DNA of 64,000 nt from the NCBI RefSeq assembly GCF_024400535.1, contig NZ_CP038800.1, forward strand, positions 2,046,001-2,110,000, written 5' to 3'. Below, in pieces: positions 45,192-53,994 of the stretch. Made by a program: the position numbers and the translations under genes. This stretch comes from Treponema denticola (lineage in GTDB: Bacteria > Spirochaetota > Spirochaetia > Treponematales > Treponemataceae). Below the pieces are notes generated by a model that saw only the letters and a program-made list of their open reading frames with translations, was not told the origin of the DNA and searched no databases. Within the stretch, counting starts at the first letter, position 1. The number at the start of each line of letters is the position of its first letter.

Positions 45192-46083
45192 ACAAAACAA
45201 ACAAAAAACACTGAATAAAAAACGCCATGCAATTCAGGCATTAGGAATGTTGGCAATAAACGGAAATCTTATAGGCTTTTTAAAGGGGCAAATTTATAAG
45301 GGGCCTATGAAAAGAGTCTGTATGCCTGTTTTAAACTGTTATTCATGCCCGGGTGCTTTGTTTGGATGCCCTATCGGCTCGATACAGGCAACCATTGGAA
45401 GCAGCAAATTTAACTTTGCTTTTTATGTAGTAGGCCTATTGTCGTTATTTGCAATAGCCGCAGGAAGACTTTTTTGCGGCTATATCTGCCCTTTCGGTCT
45501 TTTCCAAGACCTATTGGATAAGATTCCCTTAAAAAAAATTAAGGTTCCGCAAAAAGTAAACAAGGTTTTAAGGTATCTAAAATACTTTATTCTTGCCTTT
45601 TTTGTCTTTGTTCTCCCCTTTGCCTTGCAGGACAAATACGGCATGAGCGATCCTTATTTTTGTAAATATATTTGCCCCTCAGGCATCCTATTTGGAGCGA
45701 TTCCGCTTATAGCGATGAATAAAGCTCTCACAGCCTCTTTAGGAGCCTTATTCGGCCTAAAATTTACGGTTTTAGCAATCATTACAATGCTTTCAATGAT
45801 TTTTTACAGGCCCTTTTGCCGCTATTTATGTCCCCTCGGAGCCTTTTTAGGAATGTTCAATCCTATAAGCCTCTACCGTTTAAAAATAAACGGCAAGTGC
45901 ATAAAATGCCGAAAATGTGAAAGAACCTGTAAGCTGGATATTCCGACATATAAGACCCCCAATAGCCCTGAATGTATAAGATGCGGAGAATGTATCAAGG
46001 CCTGTCCCGTAAAAGCTATCGAACAAAGCTTTCTTTTTACGGAAAAAAACACAAATATGAAGTTAAAGATAAAAAAAGAATAA
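45184..46083 (+). CDS. NapH/MauN-like 4Fe-4S membrane protein (polyferredoxin)
   Basis: The start is a TTG (45184) inside the previous gene; MAKQNKQK is the natural N-terminus. About four membrane helices carry CGYICPFGLFQD, CKYICPSGI and CRYLCPLGAF motifs, and a C-terminal ferredoxin domain has two CxxCxxCxxxC groups (CIKCRKCERTC and CIRCGECIKACP). The 299-aa protein should move electrons across or along the membrane. Downstream come a TlpA-like thioredoxin and upstream a CxxC peptide, suggesting a reducing relay to the periplasm. Confidence 0.88.
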   Translation: MAKQNKQKTLNKKRHAIQALGMLAINGNLIGFLKGQIYKGPMKRVCMPVLNCYSCPGALFGCPIGSIQATIGSSKFNFAFYVVGLLSLFAIAAGRLFCGYICPFGLFQDLLDKIPLKKIKVPQKVNKVLRYLKYFILAFFVFVLPFALQDKYGMSDPYFCKYICPSGILFGAIPLIAMNKALTASLGALFGLKFTVLAIITMLSMIFYRPFCRYLCPLGAFLGMFNPISLYRLKINGKCIKCRKCERTCKLDIPTYKTPNSPECIRCGECIKACPVKAIEQSFLFTEKNTNMKLKIKKE

Positions 46084-46101
46084 TAAATTTTCTCAAAACC
46101 C

Positions 46102-46130
46102 TTGATTATTCCATAAGGACTAGGTATATT
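46102..46130 (+). promoter_or_regulatory. Internal promoter before the TlpA-like gene
   Basis: TTGATT (46102-46107) is 17 bases from TATATT (46125-46130), so tlpA-cbiE-cbiT may also be transcribed separately. Confidence 0.5.
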
Positions 46131-46174
46131 GACTGGGAAATTTTAGAATTATTTTAAACTATAGGAGTTTACAA

Positions 46175-46783
46175 ATGAAGAAGTTACATTTTTATGTACT
46201 AACCGCAATCTTTGCGGGTATTTTATTTGCTTCGTGCACAAAAACCGAAGCACAGGGAGATAAAGAGGCAGAAAAGCCTTTAACCGCAAAAGAAGTTGCA
46301 GCAGCACCAGAATCAAACATTTTAAGAGCTAGCGAAAACTGCCTTACATTTTCAACAAAGGATCTTGACGGAAATACGGTTACCAGCGAAATTTTTGAAA
46401 ACTACGATGTTACATTGGTAAATATTTGGGGAACATTTTGCGGTCCTTGCAAAGCTGAATTACCCCATTTGGAAGCCGCTTACAAGGCTTATGCCGATAA
46501 AAAAGTAAACGTTATTGGCCTTACAGCCGACCTTCCTGAAGGCGATGCCGAAACTCTGGCCTTGGCCAAAGAAATATGGAAAGATGCAGGATGCACCTTT
46601 AAGGCACTTGTAACGGTTGACAGCTTTCTGCCCATATACGAACAGGTTGCAGGTTTTCCTACAAGCTTTATGGTAGACAAAAAGGGTCAACTTATCCCCG
46701 GAACCATTCACCTTGGAGGTTTAAGTAAGGAAGGTTTTGAAAAACCTTTTGATAAAGCCCTAAAAGCCGTAGCCTCAAAGTAA
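46175..46783 (+). CDS. TlpA-like thioredoxin-fold lipoprotein
   Basis: The signal peptide ends FASC (Cys 21). The mature 180 residues have the thioredoxin fold with active site WGTFCGPCKAELPHLE (CGPC near residue 90) and the cis-Pro region GFPTSFMVD. Such lipoproteins keep periplasmic cysteines reduced. It follows the polyferredoxin after 91 bases and is 3 bases from cbiE, so it links the redox genes to the cobalamin genes. AGGAG precedes the ATG. Confidence 0.9.
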   Translation: MKKLHFYVLTAIFAGILFASCTKTEAQGDKEAEKPLTAKEVAAAPESNILRASENCLTFSTKDLDGNTVTSEIFENYDVTLVNIWGTFCGPCKAELPHLEAAYKAYADKKVNVIGLTADLPEGDAETLALAKEIWKDAGCTFKALVTVDSFLPIYEQVAGFPTSFMVDKKGQLIPGTIHLGGLSKEGFEKPFDKALKAVASK

Positions 46784-46786
46784 ATT

Positions 46787-47386
46787 ATGCCTTTAACGGT
46801 CGCCGGGGCAGGGCCCGGAAATATAGAACTTTTAACCCAAGAGGCTATATGCGCAATCAAAGATGCGGATATAGTTGCAGGCTTTGAGCGTATAGCTTCC
46901 GATGTCAAGCCGATAAGGAATGATGTAAAAACTCTAAATGGAATCTCAGAAATTCTTGATCTCCCTATAGAGACAAAAAAAGTTTTAGTCCTTGCTTCAG
47001 GCGACCCCTGTTTTTTTGGAATTACCGAGTTTATCAAAAATAAAAATATAAAAATAGAAAAAGTAATAACCGGCATATCTTCAATGCAGTATTTTATGGG
47101 CAAACTTCAAAAACAGTGGCAGACCCTGCCCTTTTATTCCTTTCACGGAAGAGAAACAGACTTTACGGAAATGCGCAGTAAGGAGAGCTTTTTTATTCTT
47201 ACCGATAAGACAAACAATCCCGACATAATTTCGGCAAGACTAAAAGAAGAAGGCTTTAAAGGAAGACTTTTTGTAGGTTATAATCTTTCATATCCGGATG
47301 AATCGATTGAAGAATATACCATAGGCGATAAAATTATAGTAAAATCTTTTTTAAATACGGTATTGGTTCAAAATGAAAAATATTAA
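46787..47386 (+). CDS. cbiE: Cobalt-precorrin-7 (C5)-methyltransferase
   Basis: CbiE methylates C5 of the corrin ring from S-adenosylmethionine. VAGAGPGNIELLTQEA at the start and LASGDPCFFGI near residue 68 are the tetrapyrrole methylase signatures; 199 aa is normal. It overlaps cbiT by 14 bases, giving the C5/C15 methylating and decarboxylating pair that is one CobL protein in other bacteria. Confidence 0.9.
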   Translation: MPLTVAGAGPGNIELLTQEAICAIKDADIVAGFERIASDVKPIRNDVKTLNGISEILDLPIETKKVLVLASGDPCFFGITEFIKNKNIKIEKVITGISSMQYFMGKLQKQWQTLPFYSFHGRETDFTEMRSKESFFILTDKTNNPDIISARLKEEGFKGRLFVGYNLSYPDESIEEYTIGDKIIVKSFLNTVLVQNEKY

Positions 47387-47936
47387 AGATTCCGAATTTA
47401 TCAGAGGCGAAGTGCCGATGACCAAATTCAACATACGAAGCCTATCTATCGCTCATCTTCAAATAGAAAAAGGAGATAAGTTTTTGGATATAGGCGGAGG
47501 TACGGGGTCCGTTTCGGTTGAAGCAGCCTTACAGGGAGCAGAAGTTTTAACAGTTGAATTCGATAAAACGGCTTATGCACTCATAAGAGAAAACGCAAAA
47601 AAATTCGGAGTTAAAATAAATCTTATTTTAGGGAAAGCACCCGAAGTTTTTTTATCGGCCGAATATAAGGACTTACAGTTTGATAAGTGTTTTATAGGCG
47701 GAAGCGGCGGCGAGTTAAAAAATATTTTTGACTATCTGGAAAGCCATTTAAAAAAAGGCGGGATAATTTGTGCTAATTTTATCCTTATAAAAAACTTAAA
47801 CGAATTTTTAGAACTCCTCGAAAAGTACGGATATACCGAAATGGAAACTCATCTTATTCAAACCGCATCAATGGGAAAAGCCGGTCTTTTTAAGGGAGAA
47901 AATCCTATCTACATTGTAAGAGCTTCTAAGCCTTGA
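47373..47936 (+). CDS. cbiT: Cobalt-precorrin-6B (C15)-methyltransferase, decarboxylating
   Basis: A class I methyltransferase of 187 aa with motif I LDIGGGTGSVSVEAAL near residue 38 and KCFIGGSGGELKNIF, diagnostic of CbiT. It acts with CbiE. The gene ends shortly before two converging hypothetical genes; no strong terminator is visible, only a weak hairpin near 47952-47967. Early corrin-ring genes are not in this window. Confidence 0.9.
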   Translation: MKNIKDSEFIRGEVPMTKFNIRSLSIAHLQIEKGDKFLDIGGGTGSVSVEAALQGAEVLTVEFDKTAYALIRENAKKFGVKINLILGKAPEVFLSAEYKDLQFDKCFIGGSGGELKNIFDYLESHLKKGGIICANFILIKNLNEFLELLEKYGYTEMETHLIQTASMGKAGLFKGENPIYIVRASKP

Positions 47937-47962
47937 TTTTATAAAGCAAGAGCTTTGCTAAG

Positions 47963-48280
47963 TTAAAAGAGTCTTTCACGCAAGAAGGCACAAAAAGAAA
48001 CAATAAAAAATATAATAGGAATTGCCTCCAAAAAAACTGAAATTGTAGGAACCTTACCTATATTAAAAATATTGGTATCTATAAAACCAAAATAATTTAA
48101 AGCTTCGGTTAAAATTGAAATATACATAAAAAAAATGCCGAAGATAAAAAATATCATAGATAGGCGTTTTGTTCTGCTCCATACAATAACTGCAAAAAAA
48201 ACGGCAACGGCACCTAAAAATAATTTAACAAACAGCAATACCGGATATCCTTCAGATAAAATCAAATTTAATTTACTCAC
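47963..48280 (-). CDS. Small membrane protein of unknown function
   Basis: 105 aa with three strong hydrophobic segments (LLFVKLFLGAVAVFFAVIVW, MIFFIFGIFFMYISIL, VFLEAIPIIFFIVSFCAFL). The start is a GTG without a clear ribosome site. It lies 20 bases downstream of the next hypothetical gene and probably shares its transcript. No family is recognised. Confidence 0.55.
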   Translation of the reverse strand: MSKLNLILSEGYPVLLFVKLFLGAVAVFFAVIVWSRTKRLSMIFFIFGIFFMYISILTEALNYFGFIDTNIFNIGKVPTISVFLEAIPIIFFIVSFCAFLRERLF

Positions 48281-48300
48281 AGCTTTTATGTCCTTATGCT

Positions 48301-49155
48301 TTACATTTGAGCCTTAAGAAAATTCTCAAGCTCGGTGTACACCCTTATTTTCGGCAATATCGACGGAATAGTAAAATAAGGAGACAAAAAAATATGAAAA
48401 TCCAAGGCAGCCTTAAAAAAGGTCTCATATTTTTCTTCATTCAATTTTGAAAAAAGATAGGGGCCTTCCATATTCCAAAAACGGGAACATAGTTCCACTA
48501 CCCTTCTATAAGATTTTATGCTTTTTACAAGCTGCTGTTTTTTCCTTTTTCCTCGGGCTGAATTTATCAATTCTTCATCAGAATGCCCCTTTTCTTGTTC
48601 CCGCAGTTTAATGATTCTTATCAAGTCAAAAAAAGCCTTAGCTAAAACTTCTTTTTCGGCTGCAGAAACTTCAGATGATAAAATAGGAAGAACATCTTTA
48701 GAAACCGCAATTTTTATTGAAGTGCAAAACGGAGGATTTACAAAAAAAACTTTCTTTTTCTTTAAATTTTCAGATGAGGGCAAAAAAGGCTTCCAAGTAT
48801 TTTCCATAATACAAGAGTCAAGATCGGTTTTATTATCTTCTATTTCCAAAAACGAAAAAGCCTTGCTCCATTCCGAAAGGAGGTAAAAATGAGGATGTTC
48901 CGGAAAAAGGGAATTTAAGGCCTTTTTAAGCCGGTAATCGCCTGAAGAAGGCAGGAAGGCATTTAAGCCCTTATCTATGCTTTGTTTAAAAACCAATGGA
49001 GCTTGATTTTCCCTTCTACCCAAAATTGACATTCCCCCGTCAAGGTACATATCCAAAAGTCTTATGTTTTTTTCGGTATAAAGATAAAAACCCCGTGCTC
49101 TTTTTACATTCCCGTATCGGTTTCTTACTTCATCATAAAAATTCATCATGTTCAT
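48301..49155 (-). CDS. Spirochaete hypothetical protein
   Basis: I start at MNMMNFYDEV (49155); the frame is open to a TTG at 49182. The N-terminus (NRYGNVKRARGFYLYTEKNIRLLDMYLDGGMSILGRR) recalls the entry strand of aminotransferase-fold proteins, but the lysine and catalytic motifs of that fold are not evident. The rest is helical with basic stretches (ARGKRKKQQLVKS). The function is unknown. The 284-aa protein probably forms an operon with the small membrane protein after it. Confidence 0.6.
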   Translation of the reverse strand: MNMMNFYDEVRNRYGNVKRARGFYLYTEKNIRLLDMYLDGGMSILGRRENQAPLVFKQSIDKGLNAFLPSSGDYRLKKALNSLFPEHPHFYLLSEWSKAFSFLEIEDNKTDLDSCIMENTWKPFLPSSENLKKKKVFFVNPPFCTSIKIAVSKDVLPILSSEVSAAEKEVLAKAFFDLIRIIKLREQEKGHSDEELINSARGKRKKQQLVKSIKSYRRVVELCSRFWNMEGPYLFSKLNEEKYETFFKAALDFHIFLSPYFTIPSILPKIRVYTELENFLKAQM

Positions 49156-49346
49156 TTTCGCAAAAAAAGGCCCTTTATACAAGAGCCTATGGCAGGAAAA
49201 ATCATTACAAGGGTCCTTAAAAAATCAGTTTTTATGGGGAATCATTACTATTTTCCCTATAAAAAATGACTTTCGGCACTTTTATTTTAAGCAAAATCGA
49301 TTAAAATTGAGGCATATCAATCAAAAAACTCTTTTGGAGGTGTTTT

Positions 49347-50285
49347 ATGAAAATATTGGAAGTTAAGGATGTATCAAAAAAATACGGAAAAAAACAGGTC
49401 CTTTCCGGTGTTTCTTTTGATATTGAAGAAGGCGATATCTTCGGTTTAATCGGGCCTAACGGAGCCGGAAAATCCACCCTGATAAATATAATAACCGGAA
49501 TATTGGATCCGCTAAACGGCGAGGTGCTTATAGGCGGATACAGTATCAAAAAAAAGCCGATAGAAGCAAAGAAGCTCATAGGCCTTGTACCTCAAGAACT
49601 AGCCCTATCGGAGGATATATCGGCAATAGACAACCTCAATTTTTTTGCAAGCCTATACGGCCTTTCAGGGAAAAAATTAAAAGAGGCTGTAAATGAGGCC
49701 TTGGAAGTTGTCGGCTTAACCGAAAAGAAAAAAGGAAAAGTGAAAAAATTTTCAGGCGGAATGAAAAGAAGACTCAACCTTGCTGCAGCCATTATGCACA
49801 AGCCCCGTCTTTTAATTTTAGATGAGCCCACCGTAGGTATCGACCCTCAGTCAAGGAACAATATCTTTGAATATCTGCGCAAGGTAAATTCACAAGATAA
49901 AACTACAATTCTTTATACCTCCCACTATATGGAAGAAGTCGAAGAACTTTGCAAAAATATCTTTGTAATCGATGAAGGAAGAGAGATTGCCTACGGCTCA
50001 CTTAATTCCGTAAAGGAAAAAGCAAACGGAACCGTAACCATCGAAATAAAGGCAGACAACATAAATGAAGATCTAATAGAAAAAATCCGTATTTTGGATG
50101 GGGCCTTAAATGTAGAAAAAGAAGCAAATACCTTGAATATCCTTTATGAACGGAACAAGGTCAACCTTGATGAGCTTATTAAAATTTTGCAAACATCAGG
50201 AGCCGTAATCAAGGCCATACAAATAAATGAGCTGAATTTAGGCGAGGTGTTTTTACAGCTCACAGGAAAAAAATTGCGTGAGTAG
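49347..50285 (+). CDS. ABC-2 type exporter ATP-binding protein
   Basis: The 312-aa ATPase has Walker A GLIGPNGAGKST (about 40), signature FSGGMKRRLNLA, Walker B LLILDEPTVGIDP and a C-terminal extension typical of drug, lantibiotic or Nod-factor exporters (CcmA/DrrA-like). GGAGGTG precedes the ATG. Two permease genes and a histidine kinase follow, an arrangement common for peptide-antibiotic or cell-envelope stress exporters. Confidence 0.92.
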   Translation: MKILEVKDVSKKYGKKQVLSGVSFDIEEGDIFGLIGPNGAGKSTLINIITGILDPLNGEVLIGGYSIKKKPIEAKKLIGLVPQELALSEDISAIDNLNFFASLYGLSGKKLKEAVNEALEVVGLTEKKKGKVKKFSGGMKRRLNLAAAIMHKPRLLILDEPTVGIDPQSRNNIFEYLRKVNSQDKTTILYTSHYMEEVEELCKNIFVIDEGREIAYGSLNSVKEKANGTVTIEIKADNINEDLIEKIRILDGALNVEKEANTLNILYERNKVNLDELIKILQTSGAVIKAIQINELNLGEVFLQLTGKKLRE

Positions 50286-50293
50286 GGAGAATG

Positions 50294-50362
50294 ATTGAAG
50301 CTTCAGGCACAAATGGTGCCCTACGCTTCAATTTCGAGTTTTGTACTTTGTACAAAACATCG
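50294..50362 (+). repeat. Double-hairpin repeat between ABC genes
   Basis: Hairpin 1 is ATTGAAGC...GCTTCAAT (50294-50301 with 50325-50332) with an inner GGCAC/GTGCC stem. Then TTCGAG, hairpin 2 GTTTTGTAC-3-GTACAAAAC (50338-50358), and ATCG. It is placed inside the ABC operon and may affect expression of the permeases. Confidence 0.75.
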
Positions 50363-50382
50363 TATTATTATAGGAGAAATAG

Positions 50383-51522
50383 ATGAAAGCATTTTTAAAA
50401 ATTACGCTTATAGCGGTAAAAGATAACTTTATTACCTTTATTTTAGTCTACCTTTGTCTTCCGATATTTTTTGTAGGCTATAACGGGTTTTTGCAAAAAG
50501 ATAAATTTAAAGCTGAAACTAAAGAACAGGCTATTTCAGTTTTTTTAGATGATGAAGATAAGACTTTCTTATCGGAACAACTAATCGGTACTTTAAATTC
50601 AAACTCTTTAAAAGATTTTATAAAAATTGAAGATGAAACAAATGCCAAATATAAAATCAAAATTCCTAAAGGTTACCAAACCGCAGTTGAAGAAAACAAA
50701 GAGTTTGATATTTTAATTATCGGTAAAGAAAAGTCTTCTGCATCAATTACTTTTTTATCGAACATAATTAAAAACATAAGCAGTTCCATTAATGGGAATT
50801 ATAAAATGGCTAAGGCGATTACAGCTTCCGGTCAATCTAAAGAACTTATGGATAAGTATCTTAATATTCAAAAAGAAGCGGCTAAACCTATAGGAAAAAC
50901 TTTTATGCATCCCGCCCTGCATAGTATGTCAAGTTATGAAGTCTATGCAATATCCATAAGCATCTTTTTATTTTTTATGTTTGTTATGGAAATTCTTAAT
51001 CCCACATATAAGAAAAAGGCAGCAGGTCTTACCCTGCGTATTAACTCGATGCCTAAAAAGGCTGCTTATATCTTTAATGCCCAAATAATAGGTCTGGCCT
51101 TAAAAGTATTTGTTGCTATCACAATTTATCTTTTAATCTTTAGATTGTTAAGAGTTTCTTTTATGGGCAACCCCATTCTTCTTCTTATATACGCTGCAAG
51201 TTTTTCCCTTGTAACCGGATGCATTGCATGTTCATTAGTAAGCATTAATAAACAAGAAATTGTATATACAATAGCCATAATCATATTTTTTGTATTCGGA
51301 GTTTTGGGAACGGTTCTTTTTTCAATTCCAAATGAAAATAAAATTGCGAAACTATTTTTTAAATATAACATTTCCCAAATTATAACTAACCCTCTTAAGA
51401 ACATTGTTGTGGAAAATTCTTTTGGAGGAATGATAGGCAGTCTGATTATAATGCTCACCTTTGGTGCAGTATTTTATATTCTGGGTTTACTTATGGTAAG
51501 TTTTAAAAAAACCAAAATTTAA
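50383..51522 (+). CDS. ABC-2 type permease, first subunit
   Basis: 379 aa: one N-terminal helix, a large extracytoplasmic domain (about 40-190, mixed charged), then five helices. This is the ABC2_membrane_3 (YhgE-like) layout. AGGAGAAAT precedes the ATG. It forms a pair with the next permease, to which it is similar in layout. Confidence 0.87.
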   Translation: MKAFLKITLIAVKDNFITFILVYLCLPIFFVGYNGFLQKDKFKAETKEQAISVFLDDEDKTFLSEQLIGTLNSNSLKDFIKIEDETNAKYKIKIPKGYQTAVEENKEFDILIIGKEKSSASITFLSNIIKNISSSINGNYKMAKAITASGQSKELMDKYLNIQKEAAKPIGKTFMHPALHSMSSYEVYAISISIFLFFMFVMEILNPTYKKKAAGLTLRINSMPKKAAYIFNAQIIGLALKVFVAITIYLLIFRLLRVSFMGNPILLLIYAASFSLVTGCIACSLVSINKQEIVYTIAIIIFFVFGVLGTVLFSIPNENKIAKLFFKYNISQIITNPLKNIVVENSFGGMIGSLIIMLTFGAVFYILGLLMVSFKKTKI

Positions 51523-51532
51523 GGAGTATGAT

Positions 51533-52696
51533 ATGAAGGAATTCGTAAGTTTATTTTTAGCACAGCTAAAAAGAATATTAAAAAATATAACAAATGCCAG
51601 TATGTTGATTATTTTCCCTTTTGCTATGATAATTCTTATTTTTGTAATAAGATTTATTCTTGATCCGAAAGATACCGATGATTTGGAAACTAAAAAGACC
51701 GATTATACCGTTCAAATGGGTGAGGTAGGGTATTTTGTCAATGATACGGGAGATTTATGGAAAAACTTTTTTGCCGGTTCCGAATCTACAGTCCGTCCTG
51801 AAAATAAAGAAGAAGAATTAACAAAGGTTAAGGAAAAACTTGCAACCGGAAAAATACCCGGTCTTATAATTATACCCAAAGATTTTTCCGAAAAAATTTC
51901 AAAAAATGAAAAACCGGAACTTGAAATTTTAAAAACGGAAGAAAGCATTATTCTTGACAATAGAGTCCAAGCACTCAATTTAAGTATAAATGCTTATCTC
52001 ATGGATAATTTTATTAAAAGTTCGGGTCTAGCCGAAAATGGAGAAAAGCTTTTAAACAACAATATAAATATTGTATTTAAAACACCGGATAATAAAAACA
52101 TTATAAGTCTAGGCCTAAAAATAATGACATTGCTTGTATTGTATATGATTATTTTCGGCTCAACAGCGATTGTAACCGACTTAATAAAATTTAGGGAAAC
52201 AAAGATGTTGGCACGTGCAATAATAAGCCCAAACTCCGAATTTAAAATAGTGGGAAGCTTTTTATTAGCCTTTGTCTTTATTCAAGTGGTAGTAAATATG
52301 ATAGTCTTTATTTCTGCGACAATAATATTTAAATTAGAAATTACGGGACTTCCATTGATATTCTTAGCCGTGGTTTCAACAAGTTTTTTTGCTCTATCCA
52401 TAGCTATTTTAATAGCAAGAATTTTTAAAAAAGAATCTCAACTGGCTCTTGCTTCGAATATAACAAGTCTTCTTACAATAGTTTTATTTTTCCTTGCTAT
52501 TATTTCTGTAATGCCTTTTGTTTCAATTCCGCCTGTGTTTAAAAATATTTCAATGTTTTCACCCCTATATTGGCTGTTGGAAATGCTGGATAAAGAAAAA
52601 CCTTTTCCAAACATATTGATAGTCTGGGCGATGACTGCCGCTATTTTTACAGCCGGAAGCTGGAAAATAAAAGAGTTTAACAACGAAATAAATTAA
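51533..52696 (+). CDS. ABC-2 type permease, second subunit
   Basis: 387 aa with the same plan: N-terminal helix, extracytoplasmic domain (about 35-190), then five or six helices (MTLLVLYMIIFGSTAIVTD, FLLAFVFIQVVVNMIVFIS). It starts 10 bases after the first permease, with AAGGAG upstream. The pair with the ATPase makes a full exporter; the substrate is unknown. Confidence 0.87.
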   Translation: MKEFVSLFLAQLKRILKNITNASMLIIFPFAMIILIFVIRFILDPKDTDDLETKKTDYTVQMGEVGYFVNDTGDLWKNFFAGSESTVRPENKEEELTKVKEKLATGKIPGLIIIPKDFSEKISKNEKPELEILKTEESIILDNRVQALNLSINAYLMDNFIKSSGLAENGEKLLNNNINIVFKTPDNKNIISLGLKIMTLLVLYMIIFGSTAIVTDLIKFRETKMLARAIISPNSEFKIVGSFLLAFVFIQVVVNMIVFISATIIFKLEITGLPLIFLAVVSTSFFALSIAILIARIFKKESQLALASNITSLLTIVLFFLAIISVMPFVSIPPVFKNISMFSPLYWLLEMLDKEKPFPNILIVWAMTAAIFTAGSWKIKEFNNEIN

Positions 52697-52705
52697 AATC
52701 AATTT

Positions 52706-52735
52706 AAAGGAGGCAGCTTCTGCCTCCTTCTTTTG
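52706..52735 (+). terminator. Terminator of the ABC-2 operon
   Basis: AAGGAGGCAG (52707-52716) folds back on CTGCCTCCTT with a T-rich tail. It separates the exporter genes from the histidine kinase promoter. Confidence 0.8.
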
Positions 52736-52745
52736 GGTTAAAACC

Positions 52746-52774
52746 TTGCAAAAACTTAATTATTATAATATAAT
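52746..52774 (+). promoter_or_regulatory. Promoter of the histidine kinase gene, predicted leaderless
   Basis: TTGCAA (52746-52751) and TATAAT (52769-52774) are exactly 17 bases apart. The predicted start is at or one base before the ATG at 52782. Confidence 0.65.
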
Positions 52775-52781
52775 CGGCTTT

Positions 52782-53933
52782 ATGAAAAATAAGTTTTTTA
52801 TTTTTATTCATTATTTTTTAATAGCATCAAGCCTCATTCAAATAAACGTAAGCGGAAATAAGATTACAGGAATTCAGTTTTTATTATATCTTTGTATTAT
52901 TATACTGTTTAATCTCAGGCTCTTTTATATAGATAGAAAAACTTTCCTTTTTTTTGCTTTTTGTTTAACCGATTGGGCTATTTGTTTTTTTCTACATATT
53001 ACGGGTCTTACAATTCCCTTCCTCTTATTTTTAATTCCCTTGATAGACAGCTTTTATTATAATTCAAAGCCGTATACCTACATATTGGGAATAATAGGGC
53101 TTGCAGTCTGTATATTTTCACTAAGAAATTTTGATATGGGAATAATCATAAACTATACGGCTCTTTTTATTTTAAGCGGAGGGGTTTTAGAATATTTTAA
53201 ACTAAATCAAAATAAAATTATTTCTTTCCAAAACAAAATAGAAGAATTAAGCATTCAAAGAGACGAGCTTTTAAATTCCATTCATGATTTGGAAATATAC
53301 AATGAGTCGATAGAAGACCTTATGACCTTAAAAGAACGAAACCGCATCTCCAGAGAAATACATGACAGCGTAGGACACGGACTTTCTACAATGATTATTC
53401 AGCTAAATGCGCTCTATGCTGCTGCAAAGAACAACAACAATGATTTACCTCAAAAAATTTTAGATTTAAACGCCTTTGCTAAAAATAACTTAGAAGAAGT
53501 AAGGTTTGCCTTGAGAGAATTAAAACCGGTAGATTATAACAAGTATGAAATAATAATCCTAGTTCACAATCTGATAGGGGAATTTAAAAAAATGACAAAT
53601 ATCAATGTACAGTTTACTTTTTCAAAAGATATTTGGAGTTTAAACGAAAAACAAAGTCATGCAGTATATAAGGCCGTTCAAGAATTTTTATCCAATTCTG
53701 CAAAGTACAGCAATGCTTCAAAAATTATGATTCACTTTTCCTATACTGAAACCTCTCTCATAGTTACTATGAAGGACAATGGGATCGGCTGTACCGGCAT
53801 CAAAAAAGGAATAGGCTTAAAAGCTATCGAAGAAAGAGTAAAGGAAACGGAGGGAACGGTTTATTATGAAAGTCTTCCTGCCGTAAAAGGCTTTTTTATG
53901 CGTTTGGCATTTTTTAAAAATAAGGCTCTTTAA
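52782..53933 (+). CDS. Sensor histidine kinase, HisKA_3 (NarL-partner) type
   Basis: I start at MKNKFFIF (52782); the TTG at 52746 is the -35 box. Five or six membrane helices fill residues 1-140 with no large outside domain, then a coiled coil, the phospho-acceptor His in ERNRISREIHDSVGHGL (about 194) and an ATPase domain (VQEFLSNSAKYSNASKI, DNGIGCTGIKKGIGL). This resembles DesK/LiaS-type kinases. No response regulator gene is adjacent on either side, so its partner is elsewhere. It probably senses membrane state and may control the exporter upstream (inference). Confidence 0.88.
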   Translation: MKNKFFIFIHYFLIASSLIQINVSGNKITGIQFLLYLCIIILFNLRLFYIDRKTFLFFAFCLTDWAICFFLHITGLTIPFLLFLIPLIDSFYYNSKPYTYILGIIGLAVCIFSLRNFDMGIIINYTALFILSGGVLEYFKLNQNKIISFQNKIEELSIQRDELLNSIHDLEIYNESIEDLMTLKERNRISREIHDSVGHGLSTMIIQLNALYAAAKNNNNDLPQKILDLNAFAKNNLEEVRFALRELKPVDYNKYEIIILVHNLIGEFKKMTNINVQFTFSKDIWSLNEKQSHAVYKAVQEFLSNSAKYSNASKIMIHFSYTETSLIVTMKDNGIGCTGIKKGIGLKAIEERVKETEGTVYYESLPAVKGFFMRLAFFKNKAL

Positions 53934-53960
53934 AACCCCTTACGCAGTTTCTTTACCCTC

Positions 53961-53988
53961 TTAACATTTTCTTTTTTTTTGATATAAT
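53961..53988 (+). promoter_or_regulatory. cobU promoter, predicted leaderless
   Basis: TTAACA (53961-53966), 16 bases, then TGATATAAT with the -10 at 53983-53988. The ATG at 53995 is at the expected transcription start. Confidence 0.6.
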
Positions 53989-53994
53989 TATCTT

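Noticed and set aside
52746-52781. TTG start of the histidine kinase
   Set aside because: The TTG is the first part of a near-consensus -35 box, so it lies upstream of the transcript.
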